Source of the DNA: Ignatzschineria ureiclastica
GTDB taxonomy: Bacteria; Pseudomonadota; Gammaproteobacteria; Cardiobacteriales; Wohlfahrtiimonadaceae
DNA: 64,000 nt
Direction of reading: 5' to 3'
Assembly: GCF_003121845.1 (NCBI RefSeq)
Contig: NZ_QEWQ01000001.1
Location: 124,001 to 188,000, forward strand
The notes below the pieces were generated by a model. The model ran no database searches. It was given only the letters and a program-made list of their open reading frames with translations, and was not told where the DNA came from. Positions within the stretch are counted from its first letter, which is position 1. Every line of letters begins with the position of its first letter. Shown here piece by piece: positions 46,415 to 58,794 of the stretch. The position numbers and the translations under genes were made by a program.

Positions 46415-48490
46415 CTATCGCCGGTAGGCTTTGAGTACCGCCGGAATTTGATTGATTCGATCGAGTAATCGACTCAACTGATCAACGTGTTTAATCTCCA
46501 GCGTGAAACTAATGGAACGGGTATCATCGCTCTCTTGCTTCATATCCATATTGGTAATCTTCAGATGTTCTGCTGATACCAATTGGCTGATCTCTTGCAG
46601 TAAGTCCACATTTGCATAAGCGGTAACGTGAATATCAGCTTCTACCAAACGCTCATCACTTGTTCCCCAGTCCACATCAATGCCTCGTTCTGGATTCTGC
46701 TCAAGCATATTTTGATAGTTAACACAATTAAGCCGATGAATCGTCACGCCCCGATTGATCGTGATATAACCCCCAATGAGATCCGGCGGTGCAGGTTTAC
46801 AGCAAGTCGCAATGGTTGTTAATAATTTCCCCATTCCTTTCACTTGAATACCGCTCGGCGCTTTTTTACTCTGAGGACGCACCATCAATTCAGGGTCAAA
46901 GTTATTTTTAGGCTTCTCTCCCGGTAAACGAGCAATCAGTTGCGCCATTGTAATATCGCCGGCCCCCACTTGCGCATAGAGATCATTAACGCCGGTACAA
47001 TGAAGTTTTCCGGCAAGGCGTTTAAGCTCCTCTTCTGAAAGCCGAATATTCAGACGAGAGAATTCTTTCTCTACCATCTGCTTACCGGCTTGTAGATTGC
47101 TCTCCATCTCTTGCGCTCTAAACCACGCCCGAATCTTAGAGCGAGTACGGCTAGAACCTGTATAGCCTAGATGAGGCGACATCCAATCTCGACTAGGGTT
47201 CGGCACTTTTCCGGTTAAAATCTCCACCACATCTCGATTTTGCAGAACATAAGTGAGCGGTACAATCGCACCATTGACTTTCGCGCCTCGACAACGATTC
47301 CCTAAACCTGTGTGAATTTTATAGGCAAAATCAAGCGGTGTAGAGCCGGCAATAAGTTCAATCGGCTCACCCGCCGGTGTCATTACATAGACATTTTCAT
47401 TGAAGATCGACTCTTCTGTAATGAGCTCTTCGCCCTCTTCTAGCACGCGATTAAGATGATCCCGTAACCAATTTAAGTCCGCTTGATCAATAGAAGTACC
47501 GCGACCCTCTTTATATTTCCAATGGGCAGCAACCCCCATCTCTGCATCTTGGTGCATTTTATGAGTTCGAATTTGCACCTCTAAAGTTCGATCCTCCGGC
47601 GCTAGTACAACGGTATGCAGTGACTGATAACCGTTGGGCTTAGGATTCGCAATATAATCATCAAATTCTCGCGGAATCGGCACCCACAATTCGTGAATCA
47701 TTCCTAAAACGGCATAGCAATCCGCCGTACTCTCCACTAAAATCCGCACTGCACGAATATCATAGAGCTGTTCAAAGGCGAGATTTTTCTGACGCATTTT
47801 ACGGGCGATACTATAGATATGTTTTACCCTGCCTGTGACTTGCGCTTCAATCTTATGATCTTGAAGCAATGCTTCTAATCGACCAATCACACTTTGAATA
47901 TACGCTTCTCGAACACTACGCTTGCCATCTAGCTTAGAAGCAATTTCTCGATACAATTCTGGCTCTAAGAAACGAAAAGCATAATCCTCAAGCTCCCATT
48001 TGATCCCGGATAACCCTAAACGGTTCGCAATCGGTGCAAAAATGGTATTGGTATTTTGTGCAATCGCCCGCTGCTTCTCTTCTTGAGAATCCCGAGCATT
48101 ACGCATAATAATCACTTGATAAGCAAGCATTACCACAATCACGCGCACATCTTCCGCAAAGGCTAAGAACATTTTACGCAAGGTTTCTGGAGATTTTTCG
48201 TGCGAGATCGTACCGGAGGTTAATTGATTCACGACCGCTAAATATTGGATAAATTTGCGAGTTGATTCAGGCTGCGCCTCAACGGGTGCGCCGACAATAA
48301 AGAGAATAGTCGCCACTTGAGGCAAGGCTTCAATATCTAATTTCTCTAGATAGTAAGCTGTTTCAAGGGCAATCTTAAAGAGTGGATGATCCTGAAACGC
48401 CATACACGCTTCAAAATACTCCGGCTTCCAAGAAGATTTTTTGCTCTCTAGCCACTCAAGAAGAGCGGTCAATGTAATTGATTTTGACAC
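46415..48490 (-). CDS. relA: (p)ppGpp synthetase RelA
   Basis: Ribosome-associated stringent-response alarmone synthetase. Of its 691 residues, about 20-150 correspond to a degenerate hydrolase domain without the catalytic HD pair, which marks it as monofunctional RelA rather than SpoT. The synthetase domain (about 220-330) has RVKHIYSIARKM, YDIRAVRI at 243-250 and PNGYQSLHT. TGS follows (about 365-425), and a C-terminal ACT/RRM domain (about 615-691). The start is GTG at 48490 with GGAG upstream. E. coli RelA is 744 aa, so this is a slightly compact version. It is monocistronic with its own terminator. Confidence 0.93.
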   Translation of the reverse strand: MSKSITLTALLEWLESKKSSWKPEYFEACMAFQDHPLFKIALETAYYLEKLDIEALPQVATILFIVGAPVEAQPESTRKFIQYLAVVNQLTSGTISHEKSPETLRKMFLAFAEDVRVIVVMLAYQVIIMRNARDSQEEKQRAIAQNTNTIFAPIANRLGLSGIKWELEDYAFRFLEPELYREIASKLDGKRSVREAYIQSVIGRLEALLQDHKIEAQVTGRVKHIYSIARKMRQKNLAFEQLYDIRAVRILVESTADCYAVLGMIHELWVPIPREFDDYIANPKPNGYQSLHTVVLAPEDRTLEVQIRTHKMHQDAEMGVAAHWKYKEGRGTSIDQADLNWLRDHLNRVLEEGEELITEESIFNENVYVMTPAGEPIELIAGSTPLDFAYKIHTGLGNRCRGAKVNGAIVPLTYVLQNRDVVEILTGKVPNPSRDWMSPHLGYTGSSRTRSKIRAWFRAQEMESNLQAGKQMVEKEFSRLNIRLSEEELKRLAGKLHCTGVNDLYAQVGAGDITMAQLIARLPGEKPKNNFDPELMVRPQSKKAPSGIQVKGMGKLLTTIATCCKPAPPDLIGGYITINRGVTIHRLNCVNYQNMLEQNPERGIDVDWGTSDERLVEADIHVTAYANVDLLQEISQLVSAEHLKITNMDMKQESDDTRSISFTLEIKHVDQLSRLLDRINQIPAVLKAYRR

Positions 48491-49183
48491 CTCTACTTCT
48501 CCATATTACTGATCATTTTACCCATCGAAAAATAGTAAGCAATTAGCCCATCTAACGCAATCACTCATTTTCTAAAGTGCAATTATTAAATTGATATCCC
48601 TATATATTTTACTCAATAACACGTGACAAGTCGCGTCTACCAGTCGCTACCGAACCACTTTAGCTGCTATGTTAGACTCTAATATTACACTATTATCCTC
48701 TTACAGTTGCTAGCAATTTATTAAAAATCTTATTACTTAGATTAGTAGTTTTAGGAATGATCTTTGAAAAGAGCTATTTATTGTAGCTATTTTGTAGTAT
48801 TAATCAATGAATCCGGTCAAGAGCTTATCAATTATATTTGTCTAAATAGTATTCAATTAGTGTTTAATCGATGACGCCAATAATCTATTCCTATTGTATT
48901 CTGAAACTGAAAGAGTATAAGTCCTCTGAAGTATCCCCTTGTTCAATCGCCCGATATTAAGAAGTGATTGAATTAAATCAAATAATATTATATTTTATAT
49001 GTGAAATTTTATTTTTTATGTTTTATATATTTTATATTTAATAAAAAAATAAATAATAAACAGTAAATACAGAAATCTGAGTGATAAAATATCAATAGCC
49101 GTTACAATATCAGATAGCTTTAACTTGTTTCGCTATTATTTTATCTCTCCCTATCGATTTAATAATTACAAAGGAACCTTACA
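48491..49183 (+). other. Long AT-rich intergenic region upstream of the dsrE-like gene
   Basis: Nearly 700 bp with very low GC, especially the T/A-only stretch 48985-49060. There is no credible frame on either strand. The only recognisable sequence element is a near-consensus FNR-type dyad at 48968. Confidence 0.5.
48968..48981 (+). promoter_or_regulatory. Candidate FNR/CRP-family binding site
   Basis: TTGAATTAAATCAA differs from the FNR consensus TTGAT-N4-ATCAA at one position. It lies about 200 bp upstream of the dsrE-like gene. One such match could arise by chance in AT-rich DNA. Confidence 0.35.
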
Positions 49184-49531
49184 ATGTTTAAACTTGTGAT
49201 TCATATTAGCGACAAAAATCTATGGCAAAATGCGATTAATAATGCCCATAATACAATCAAAGCCTTACACGGCTCTTTTGATATTCGCGTGATTGCCAAT
49301 GGTAATGCAGTACAAGGTTATTTAGATCCTGAAATCCGTCAAAAAATTACCGACATTAGTCACCCGAACTTACAATTTATTGCCTGTAACAACTCACTTG
49401 TTGGGCAAAATATCACGAAAGAAGCGCTCAATCCCGCCGATGCTAAAGTCACCAATATCCATATTGTGCCAGTTGCGATTATTGCCATCGTAGAAGCACA
49501 ACACGAGGGCTTCGGTTATATCAAACCATAA
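49184..49531 (+). CDS. DsrE/DsrF-family protein
   Basis: A 115-residue member of the DsrE/DsrF-like family (small alpha/beta proteins, some of which carry or sense sulfane sulfur). The characteristic start KLVIHISDKNLWQNAINNAHNTIKAL and the C-terminal EAQHEGFGYIKP are visible; a single Cys in FIACNNSL is at the usual place. The Cys position matches sulfur-trafficking relatives, but many members of this branch have unknown function. AAAGGAA precedes the ATG. It is a single gene after a long regulatory gap, followed by hairpins. Confidence 0.85.
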   Translation: MFKLVIHISDKNLWQNAINNAHNTIKALHGSFDIRVIANGNAVQGYLDPEIRQKITDISHPNLQFIACNNSLVGQNITKEALNPADAKVTNIHIVPVAIIAIVEAQHEGFGYIKP

Positions 49532-49562
49532 TAATAGAAAGTATCAAGGTATCATTGATGAT

Positions 49563-49618
49563 CTCTCTCGCTATAATAGAGAGAAAACAAGAGAGCAGGA
49601 AGTTCCTCGCTCTCTGTT
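49563..49618. terminator. Hairpin pair between the dsrE-like gene and trmO (probable bidirectional terminator)
   Basis: The first hairpin is TCTCTC / GAGAGA at 49563-49584. The second pairs AGAGAGC with GCTCTCT (about 49590-49615), with an inner AGG/CCT extension. On the minus strand the second is followed by TTGTTTTCTC, suitable for ending trmO. These genes are convergent. Confidence 0.55.
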
Positions 49619-49683
49619 CTATTGTTACAATATCACTACAAAATCGCAATGATTTCCATAGAGTTGACGGATTATGGGATATT

Positions 49684-52714
<3,031 letters not shown>

Positions 52715-52734
52715 CTATCAAGCTTGATCAAAAC

Positions 52735-52771
52735 ACCACAAAAAAAGTGCTATCAAATAATAGCACTTTTT
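52735..52771. terminator. Bidirectional-type terminator between zipA and ligA
   Basis: A perfect 12-bp stem AAAAAGTGCTAT / ATAGCACTTTTT with a 6-nt loop; the minus strand continues with T residues. It should limit zipA read-through into ligA. Confidence 0.85.
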
Positions 52772-52870
52772 CTTACGCTTCTCTTTGCTTCTTCTTGGCT
52801 TTTATGACTTTTTACACATCAATCAACAATCAATCTATAAACCGAAGAATAGCAATAAAATGTTAATCCA

Positions 52871-53923
52871 TTAACTCTTACGCGCCTCATAGGCCTCATA
52901 AGCACGCTCCCACTCTTCACTATCAATCTTGTTGATTTTATGAAAGAGCGCAATGAGATCATCATTACTCATTGGGCGTTGCTGTGCATCTAAGATCGTT
53001 CCCCCCAATGTTGAATGGAAATGGTGAATGCCCGCTAATAACTGTTCAATGGTACTGATATCGGGATCAGGCCCTGGGATTTTTGAGAAGAAGATCAAGC
53101 CCGGCGTTGTATCATCTAGATGATGACGCACTAAATTCTCATCAAAGGTACCATCGCCTAATAGATGAGCAATGCTATACATCGGCTCATCACCATAATG
53201 CGTCGTTGTTAAAAGCTGAATAAATCCACCATTTTCTACTCGAAGATCTAATTCGTGCGCGACAGAGAGCACCTCTTTAAAAGTAAAAGGTTGTTCAGGC
53301 GCGGCACTTAAAATCAATGCCACCGTATCCACTGAAGCGGGACGCATTAAATTACCATCATCACTAAAGACTTCGATTTCAGGCCGTTTATTACGGAAGA
53401 AACCGCCAATCTTTTGCCAAAAACCTTTCTCTTCTTGCTCATTGTCATCGAGTAAAATATCCTCGATTGTCTCTTCATCAAGTGCATTATCAGCCGTTAA
53501 AGTCGGTTCTTTGATGCTACTGTCTGTGGTTCTAGGCTCTGTCATAGTGGACGTTGCTATCGTTGGTTCCGCAGTTTTAGAGGGTCTTTTGAGAAGATCT
53601 GCCGAATTCAATTTTTTCGGCGGTTCATTATCATTTTTGATTGATCGTTCTTCCGTCACTTTCTCTTCTTTAGGATAATAGGCAAGATCCTCGTGCTGAA
53701 TTTCGCCTAATCCAGAAAATGTTGATTGATCTACCGCCTCTTTCTGCTGATCCGCATTGCCCGATTGAACGTTTGCCTCAGCACCGTCAGCAAACATACT
53801 ATTAAGATCAGGTTCAACCTTATCAGCAACTTCTTCTTGAGTGTTATTTCGGCGCTCTAGACGCATCCAGAGAATGACGCCCACGATCAAAAAAAGTATG
53901 ATTAATATATATAGCATCGTCAT
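52871..53923 (-). CDS. zipA: Cell division protein ZipA
   Basis: An inner-membrane protein that tethers and bundles FtsZ at the division ring. The 350 residues show an N-terminal TM anchor (about 4-20; YILIILFLIVGVILWM) with the short N-out tail, a Glu/Asp/Pro/Thr-rich linker (about 25-160), and the C-terminal FtsZ-binding domain (about 205-345) with LRVENGGFIQLL, MYSIAHLLGDGTFD and TTPGLIFFSKIPGP. Identification is supported by its place upstream of ligA. The C-terminal domain is divergent from E. coli but has the family strand order. Confidence 0.88.
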   Translation of the reverse strand: MTMLYILIILFLIVGVILWMRLERRNNTQEEVADKVEPDLNSMFADGAEANVQSGNADQQKEAVDQSTFSGLGEIQHEDLAYYPKEEKVTEERSIKNDNEPPKKLNSADLLKRPSKTAEPTIATSTMTEPRTTDSSIKEPTLTADNALDEETIEDILLDDNEQEEKGFWQKIGGFFRNKRPEIEVFSDDGNLMRPASVDTVALILSAAPEQPFTFKEVLSVAHELDLRVENGGFIQLLTTTHYGDEPMYSIAHLLGDGTFDENLVRHHLDDTTPGLIFFSKIPGPDPDISTIEQLLAGIHHFHSTLGGTILDAQQRPMSNDDLIALFHKINKIDSEEWERAYEAYEARKS

Positions 53924-54000
53924 AATAATTCTGTATTCCTATACACCTATCTGTAATAGTCAACAATAAAGGGTAATCGATCAGGATCAATCAATAGCGG

Positions 54001-54034
54001 CAAAATCTACCTAATATCTATAAATAGGCAGATT
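54001..54034 (-). terminator. Terminator after the RDD-protein gene
   Basis: On the minus strand, AATCTGCCTA / TAGGTAGATT forms a 10-bp stem (one G-U) with an 11-nt loop, followed by a short TTTTG. Confidence 0.6.
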
Positions 54035-54079
54035 ATCTTCCTAATATTACCCTATTTTTCATTTTTTTACCGCTTACGA

Positions 54080-55207
54080 TCATTTTATTTCTCTATTTTC
54101 AATGGAACCCACCACCGTTTTCGTCACGCGATCATAGAGTGAACGCCGATAGAGAGGATCACGAAGCGCAATAAACATCGTCATTGCAAAGAGAAAAATA
54201 CCAATCACAGGAATATAAGAGAGCACTTGTAATCCCAAAAAGAAAAATATTGTTCTTAACACCACTGTATTCCAACGAAGTACCGAACCCGTTACTAAGC
54301 TATAAATACGAATACGAAAGAGTTTCTTTCCAAGCGTTGCGCCATAAAAACGCTCTTGCAATACAAAGTAAGCTAAATAAGTAATCACATACCAAGGTGC
54401 AAGCGACATCACAATCTGATTCAATGCATCGATCATATCCGGATTATTGAGCATCGTTTCTAATGAACCATTGCTCTCATTCAAAAGCCCTAAATAGCGT
54501 TCAAAAATATTGCCATCCACAAGACCAAGCATAATAAGCAGATTTAAAACAACAATCTGAAACACAAAGGATAGAATCACAAAATCGATAATAAATGCGC
54601 CTAAACGCTTTAAGAGGCTCGCCGGACGAAAATCTTTTAATTCTTGAGGAATAAGGGCAAGATTCAGCTGCGATAATGTCTGCTGTAGCTTTTCTAACGT
54701 CATCTCTCCCGATTGATTATGCTTGAGCATCTCTTCTAACTCGCGGCGTGCTTTCTCATTAGGATCTATATTTTCATCCTGATTGTGAGAATTTGCTGAA
54801 GCTTCTTGAGTGGTTGATTGTTCTGATGATTGTTCCGGCGATTGTTTTGATATCGATGTCGCTGTATCAGATCTCGCTTGATCATTCGCAGAAGCGTTAA
54901 CGCTTGTCGCTCTATTTTCAGCATTGAGCGAGGCATCTTCTACAGGAGAAACGTCAGCATCTGAAAGCGATTCAATGTGAACTACCATCCCTTGCTGCCG
55001 GAAATAACCTTCTAGTTGCAAGGCTTCTTGATAAGTAGCCTCTTCTCGTAGATTCACGCCGCCCGGCACGAACCAACGAGCGATATTATCCGGTGCTTGA
55101 TTGTAAGCTTTCGCAACGGCAAGAATCACACTCTCTTTGCTATAACCTGGTAATAATTCGCCCTTAAAACGGACGCGATATACTCTCTCTTCTCTTTGAT
55201 TCTGCAT
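54080..55207 (-). CDS. RDD-family membrane protein with N-terminal small domain
   Basis: 375 residues in three parts. Residues 1-80 (YRVRFKGELLPGYSKESVILAVAKAY … FRQQGMVVHIES) resemble a small domain found N-terminally in several gammaproteobacterial RDD and zinc-ribbon proteins. Residues about 85-180 are a Ser/Asn/Glu-rich linker. About 190-355 form an RDD domain (RPASLLKRLGAFIIDFVILSF, with the Arg and the two Asp characteristic of the family) and about four TM helices. Some RDD proteins have been linked to Na+/Li+/H+ exchange; nothing more specific can be said here. It lies between ubiX and zipA on the same strand. Confidence 0.72.
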   Translation of the reverse strand: MQNQREERVYRVRFKGELLPGYSKESVILAVAKAYNQAPDNIARWFVPGGVNLREEATYQEALQLEGYFRQQGMVVHIESLSDADVSPVEDASLNAENRATSVNASANDQARSDTATSISKQSPEQSSEQSTTQEASANSHNQDENIDPNEKARRELEEMLKHNQSGEMTLEKLQQTLSQLNLALIPQELKDFRPASLLKRLGAFIIDFVILSFVFQIVVLNLLIMLGLVDGNIFERYLGLLNESNGSLETMLNNPDMIDALNQIVMSLAPWYVITYLAYFVLQERFYGATLGKKLFRIRIYSLVTGSVLRWNTVVLRTIFFFLGLQVLSYIPVIGIFLFAMTMFIALRDPLYRRSLYDRVTKTVVGSIENREIK

Positions 55208-55356
55208 TATTTTCTATCCATCTTTTTGCTGATGATATTTGATCAATTGTGCATTACAACTAATCTTGTTAATCTCTCTATATATTTTTCTCGTCTATTT
55301 ATTCTATTCTGTTTTTTCTATTCTGTTTGATACTTCTGAATACCAAAACACACCAT

Positions 55357-56013
55357 CTAAGCGTCATTGCCCCAACGAGTCATTAATTGATGCTCAATCG
55401 CTAGCTGATCCAAAATCCGCGCCACCATAAAATCAATCATATCTTCTACGGTTTGAGGCTTATGATAAAACCCAGGATTCGCCGGAATAATCTGCACGCC
55501 TAATTGACTTAACTTTAACATATTTTCTAAATGAATTTGATTGAATGGCGTTTCTCGTACCACCAATAACAATGGCCGGCGCTCTTTAATCATCACATCG
55601 GCGCTGCGCTCCATAAGATTATTAGATTGCCCAGTCGCTACCGCCGCTAACATTCCCATTGAGCAAGGACAGATCACCATCGCCCCTGAGCAGTTAGAGC
55701 CTGATGCCATCGGCGCACACCAATCTTTCTCGCTATAAACAGTCAATAACTCTGAATCTGTTAACGAAAACATCTCCATCAGACGACGCTTTTGCGCCTT
55801 CACTTGACTACCTAGATGAATATCCATCTCAAGTGCAAGCACCATTAACGCTGCTTGAGTCAACAGCACATTCACAGGAAAACCTTGCTGTGTTAAAACC
55901 TCTATCAATCGTAAGCCATATTGAGCACCCGATGCCCCTGACAATGCGACCGTAATACGATCTCGCTCCCGATAGGGTGCTGTGGGTATCGCTCTGATAT
56001 TTATACTAGCCAT
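55357..56013 (-). CDS. ubiX: Flavin prenyltransferase UbiX
   Basis: Makes prenylated FMN from FMN and dimethylallyl phosphate, the cofactor of UbiD decarboxylase in ubiquinone synthesis. The 218 residues show ITVALSGASGAQYGLRLIEVL at the FMN-binding N-terminus, ASGSNCSGAMVICPCSMGMLAAVATG, and the C-terminal ERRPLLLVVRETPFNQIHLENM with PANPGFYHKPQTVEDMIDFM. AAGGAAAT precedes the ATG. ubiD is not in the window. A terminator upstream separates it from hslO. Confidence 0.96.
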   Translation of the reverse strand: MASINIRAIPTAPYRERDRITVALSGASGAQYGLRLIEVLTQQGFPVNVLLTQAALMVLALEMDIHLGSQVKAQKRRLMEMFSLTDSELLTVYSEKDWCAPMASGSNCSGAMVICPCSMGMLAAVATGQSNNLMERSADVMIKERRPLLLVVRETPFNQIHLENMLKLSQLGVQIIPANPGFYHKPQTVEDMIDFMVARILDQLAIEHQLMTRWGNDA

Positions 56014-56078
56014 ATCATTTCCTTATTTTTACACTATTGCATTATTATTCTATTGCATTAGCTATCTATCGAATCCTA

Positions 56079-56115
56079 TAAAAAAGCGCCCTATGAAACA
56101 ATCCATAGAACGCTT
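56079..56115 (-). terminator. Terminator after hslO
   Basis: On the minus strand a 12-bp stem AAGCGTTCTATG / CATAGGGCGCTT (two G-U pairs, 8-nt loop) is followed by TTTTTATAG. Confidence 0.82.
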
Positions 56116-56218
56116 CTGCTGATTCTAGTATTAATCAATGAATACTACTTAACGCTCATATTCCGACTTAACATAATCTATTTAAACAGTACTTATGATA
56201 AGTATGGCCTGTTATCAA

Positions 56219-57115
56219 TTAAGCATCTAAGGGTTTCTCTTCTTCCGGCGCGCAGAGATCGAAATCGATATCTGGTTCACTAAAGAGATAACGCTTACCA
56301 CAGAATTCACAATCTACATAAACCGTACCATCCTGCTCATCCAGTAACTCGTGTAATTCTGTTGCACCTAAATGATAGAGCATTGAGAGTGATCGTTCTT
56401 TAGAACAGTTACACTCAAAGTGAAAGCTCTCGGGCTCAAATACGCGCGCTCTTAACGTTTCATCAGTCTCATAAAGACGATATAGTAATTCATTTGTCGA
56501 AAGCGTTAATAGCTCTTCCGGCGTTGCGGTTTCGGCTAATAAAATTGCCCGATTAAAGAGATCTTCATCGTGAATTTCCCCCGGTAAACGTTGAATCAAT
56601 AAGCCGGCAACAGCTTGATCGGATGTGGCTAAGAATAACCGAGTCGGTAACTGCTCCGAACTTTCGAAATAATGCTCAATCACTTTAGCAATCGAACCTT
56701 CTGAGAGCGAAATAATCCCTTGATAAGGTTGTTTAAAATGATTCGCATCAATCGTAATCACCACATGGCCTTCACCACAGAGATCTTTAAGTCCTTCTAA
56801 CCCTGTGACATCCCCATCTATTTTCGCAGTTGCTCGTAATCCATGAAGATGATTGACCTGAACAACTAATAAACTCACAGGACCATTACCTTGAATTTGA
56901 ACCGTTAAGCGGCCCTCGATCTTGATCGTTGCCCCTAAAAGTGCCGTTGTGGCGATGAGTTCCCCTAATAATTTAGCCACATTTTCAGGGTAATTACGGC
57001 GCAGCAAGTGCTCACGCCAAGTATGCTCTAAAAGCACACGCTCGCCACGAATCGGTAGCTGATCGAAAATAAATCGATCTAAATGATCTACCGTTTTATC
57101 TTTACTATTAATCAT
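56219..57115 (-). CDS. hslO: Redox-regulated chaperone Hsp33
   Basis: A cytosolic holdase activated by oxidation and unfolding. Of 298 residues the zinc/redox centre is clear: Cys235 and Cys237 (CNC), Cys269 and Cys272 (CEFC), i.e. CxC followed by CxxC with the standard spacing. The N-terminal domain contains GRLTVQIQGNGPVSLLVV and the linker contains LIQRLPGE. Its start overlaps the end of the TerC-family gene and uses the ribosome binding site AGAGGAACC inside it, so the two are coupled. A strong terminator follows. Confidence 0.97.
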   Translation of the reverse strand: MINSKDKTVDHLDRFIFDQLPIRGERVLLEHTWREHLLRRNYPENVAKLLGELIATTALLGATIKIEGRLTVQIQGNGPVSLLVVQVNHLHGLRATAKIDGDVTGLEGLKDLCGEGHVVITIDANHFKQPYQGIISLSEGSIAKVIEHYFESSEQLPTRLFLATSDQAVAGLLIQRLPGEIHDEDLFNRAILLAETATPEELLTLSTNELLYRLYETDETLRARVFEPESFHFECNCSKERSLSMLYHLGATELHELLDEQDGTVYVDCEFCGKRYLFSEPDIDFDLCAPEEEKPLDA

Positions 57116-58697
57116 GAGGTTCCTCTCCTATTTCATCTGTGTCTGCTTCAATACGTTTTACATTCACCATTAAGATGCGTTTATCATCCACATCCACAAC
57201 TGTAAAACGGAAGCCTTCGATATCTAAGGAATCCCCTTTTTCCGGCAGACTATCAAACATATCTACCATCATGCCACCGAGCGAACTATAATCCCCATCT
57301 TCATCCACTAGTCCGCGAATATTCAGAGTATGTTCCACGAGTAACAGATCGCATCCTGCATCGATATTCCATTCATCATCCGAGACCTTCTCTACCGAAA
57401 GTCTCTCATCTTCATCGGGGAATTCGCCGGCAATTGCCTCAAAGACATCTAGTAATGTAATCACCCCTTGAACACCGCCAAAGTCATCGGTTACCACCAC
57501 TAAATGTGCTTTACTATCACGGAAGATATCCATCATTTTCAATACGCTTGTAGAGCGATGAGAGAATATAACAGGTTTGACACTCTTCTCTTGAATCGCC
57601 CCAAACGCGATGAGATCCATAACGATATCTTTTGAACGGGCAACACCTTTGACATTATCGAGGGTTCCATCACATATCGGAAATTGATTATGGGGATTCT
57701 GCTCCATGCTTTCAAGCAGCTTCTCTTTAGAATCTTGAATGTTGATCCAAGAGATATCATTCCTCGGCGTCATAATTGAACGAATAGTGCGCTCTCCAAG
57801 TGTTAAGACACCACTAACCATATTGCGTTCATCTTCCCCAAAGAGCACAGGTTGCTCCTCTTTCTTATCTTCCCCTTCCTCATCATCAGAAGGTTCATCG
57901 GGTTGATTACCGAGCATTCTTAATACCATATTCGCGGTGCGTTCTCTTCGCGAGTATTGATTATAAACAGTTTGCTGTTTCCGCGAGATCAGCTGATTAA
58001 TAATCTCAATAAAGATTGAGAAACCTATCGCTGCGTAGATATAGCCTTTTGGAATTTCAAAGCCAAAGCCTTCGACAACTAGCGTTAAACCGATCATCAA
58101 AAGAAAACTTAAACAGAGCACAACGACAGTGGGATGACGGTGAACGAAGATCGTCAGCGCCCGCGCTGCGAACATCATCATTCCCATAGAGAGTGTCACC
58201 GCAAGAATCATCACCCATAAATGTTTTGCAATACTCGTTGCAGTAATGACTGCATCAAATGAGAAGACCGCATCAAGTACGATAATTTGTGCGACAATCG
58301 GCCAAAATTTCGCATAAGATTTTGATTTACTGGTAAGCTCTACTTCCCCCTCAATCCGTTCATGGAGTTCTCTTGTTGCTTTTTGAATCAAGAAAAATCC
58401 ACCAAGAATCATTATAATGTCTCGGAAGGAGAATGGATGCCCAAATATAGGATCGGTAAAGAGCGGTTCTTTGAGTGTAATAAGCCATGACATTAACGAT
58501 AGCAGACCAATCCGCATAATAAGTGCTAAGGACAAACCGACGACCCGAGCTCTATTTCGTTGATGAGGTGGAAGTTTATTGGCTAAAATAGCGATGAAGA
58601 TAAGGTTATCAATCCCCAAAACCACTTCAAGCAGTAAAAGTATAACAAGTGATACCCAAACTGATGGATCCATTAAAGATCCCAAAAATACTTCCAT
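57108..58697 (-). CDS. TerC-family membrane protein with CBS and CorC_HlyC domains (YegH/YoaE-like)
   Basis: 529 residues. The N-terminal TerC domain (about 1-240, seven TM helices) carries LEVVLGIDNLIFIAIL and QIIVLDAVFSFDAVITA with the conserved acidic residues thought to bind metal. A cytoplasmic CBS pair follows (about 310-430; MTPRNDISWINI, VVTDDFGGVQGVITLLDVFE), then a CorC_HlyC transporter-associated domain (about 450-520). It corresponds to E. coli YegH/YoaE; TerC relatives export manganese. The start at 58697 is chosen for AGGAGAATC, discarding a 23-residue extension. It is coupled to hslO and divergent from mutS. Confidence 0.9.
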   Translation of the reverse strand: MEVFLGSLMDPSVWVSLVILLLLEVVLGIDNLIFIAILANKLPPHQRNRARVVGLSLALIMRIGLLSLMSWLITLKEPLFTDPIFGHPFSFRDIIMILGGFFLIQKATRELHERIEGEVELTSKSKSYAKFWPIVAQIIVLDAVFSFDAVITATSIAKHLWVMILAVTLSMGMMMFAARALTIFVHRHPTVVVLCLSFLLMIGLTLVVEGFGFEIPKGYIYAAIGFSIFIEIINQLISRKQQTVYNQYSRRERTANMVLRMLGNQPDEPSDDEEGEDKKEEQPVLFGEDERNMVSGVLTLGERTIRSIMTPRNDISWINIQDSKEKLLESMEQNPHNQFPICDGTLDNVKGVARSKDIVMDLIAFGAIQEKSVKPVIFSHRSTSVLKMMDIFRDSKAHLVVVTDDFGGVQGVITLLDVFEAIAGEFPDEDERLSVEKVSDDEWNIDAGCDLLLVEHTLNIRGLVDEDGDYSSLGGMMVDMFDSLPEKGDSLDIEGFRFTVVDVDDKRILMVNVKRIEADTDEIGEEPHD

Positions 58698-58794
58698 GAT
58701 TCTCCTTCTAAGAATGTATGGTATATGAAGTAAAATAGAATGACCCATTTTACACGATATTTTCAAGAAATATAACAGATAAAGAAGTAAGGCA

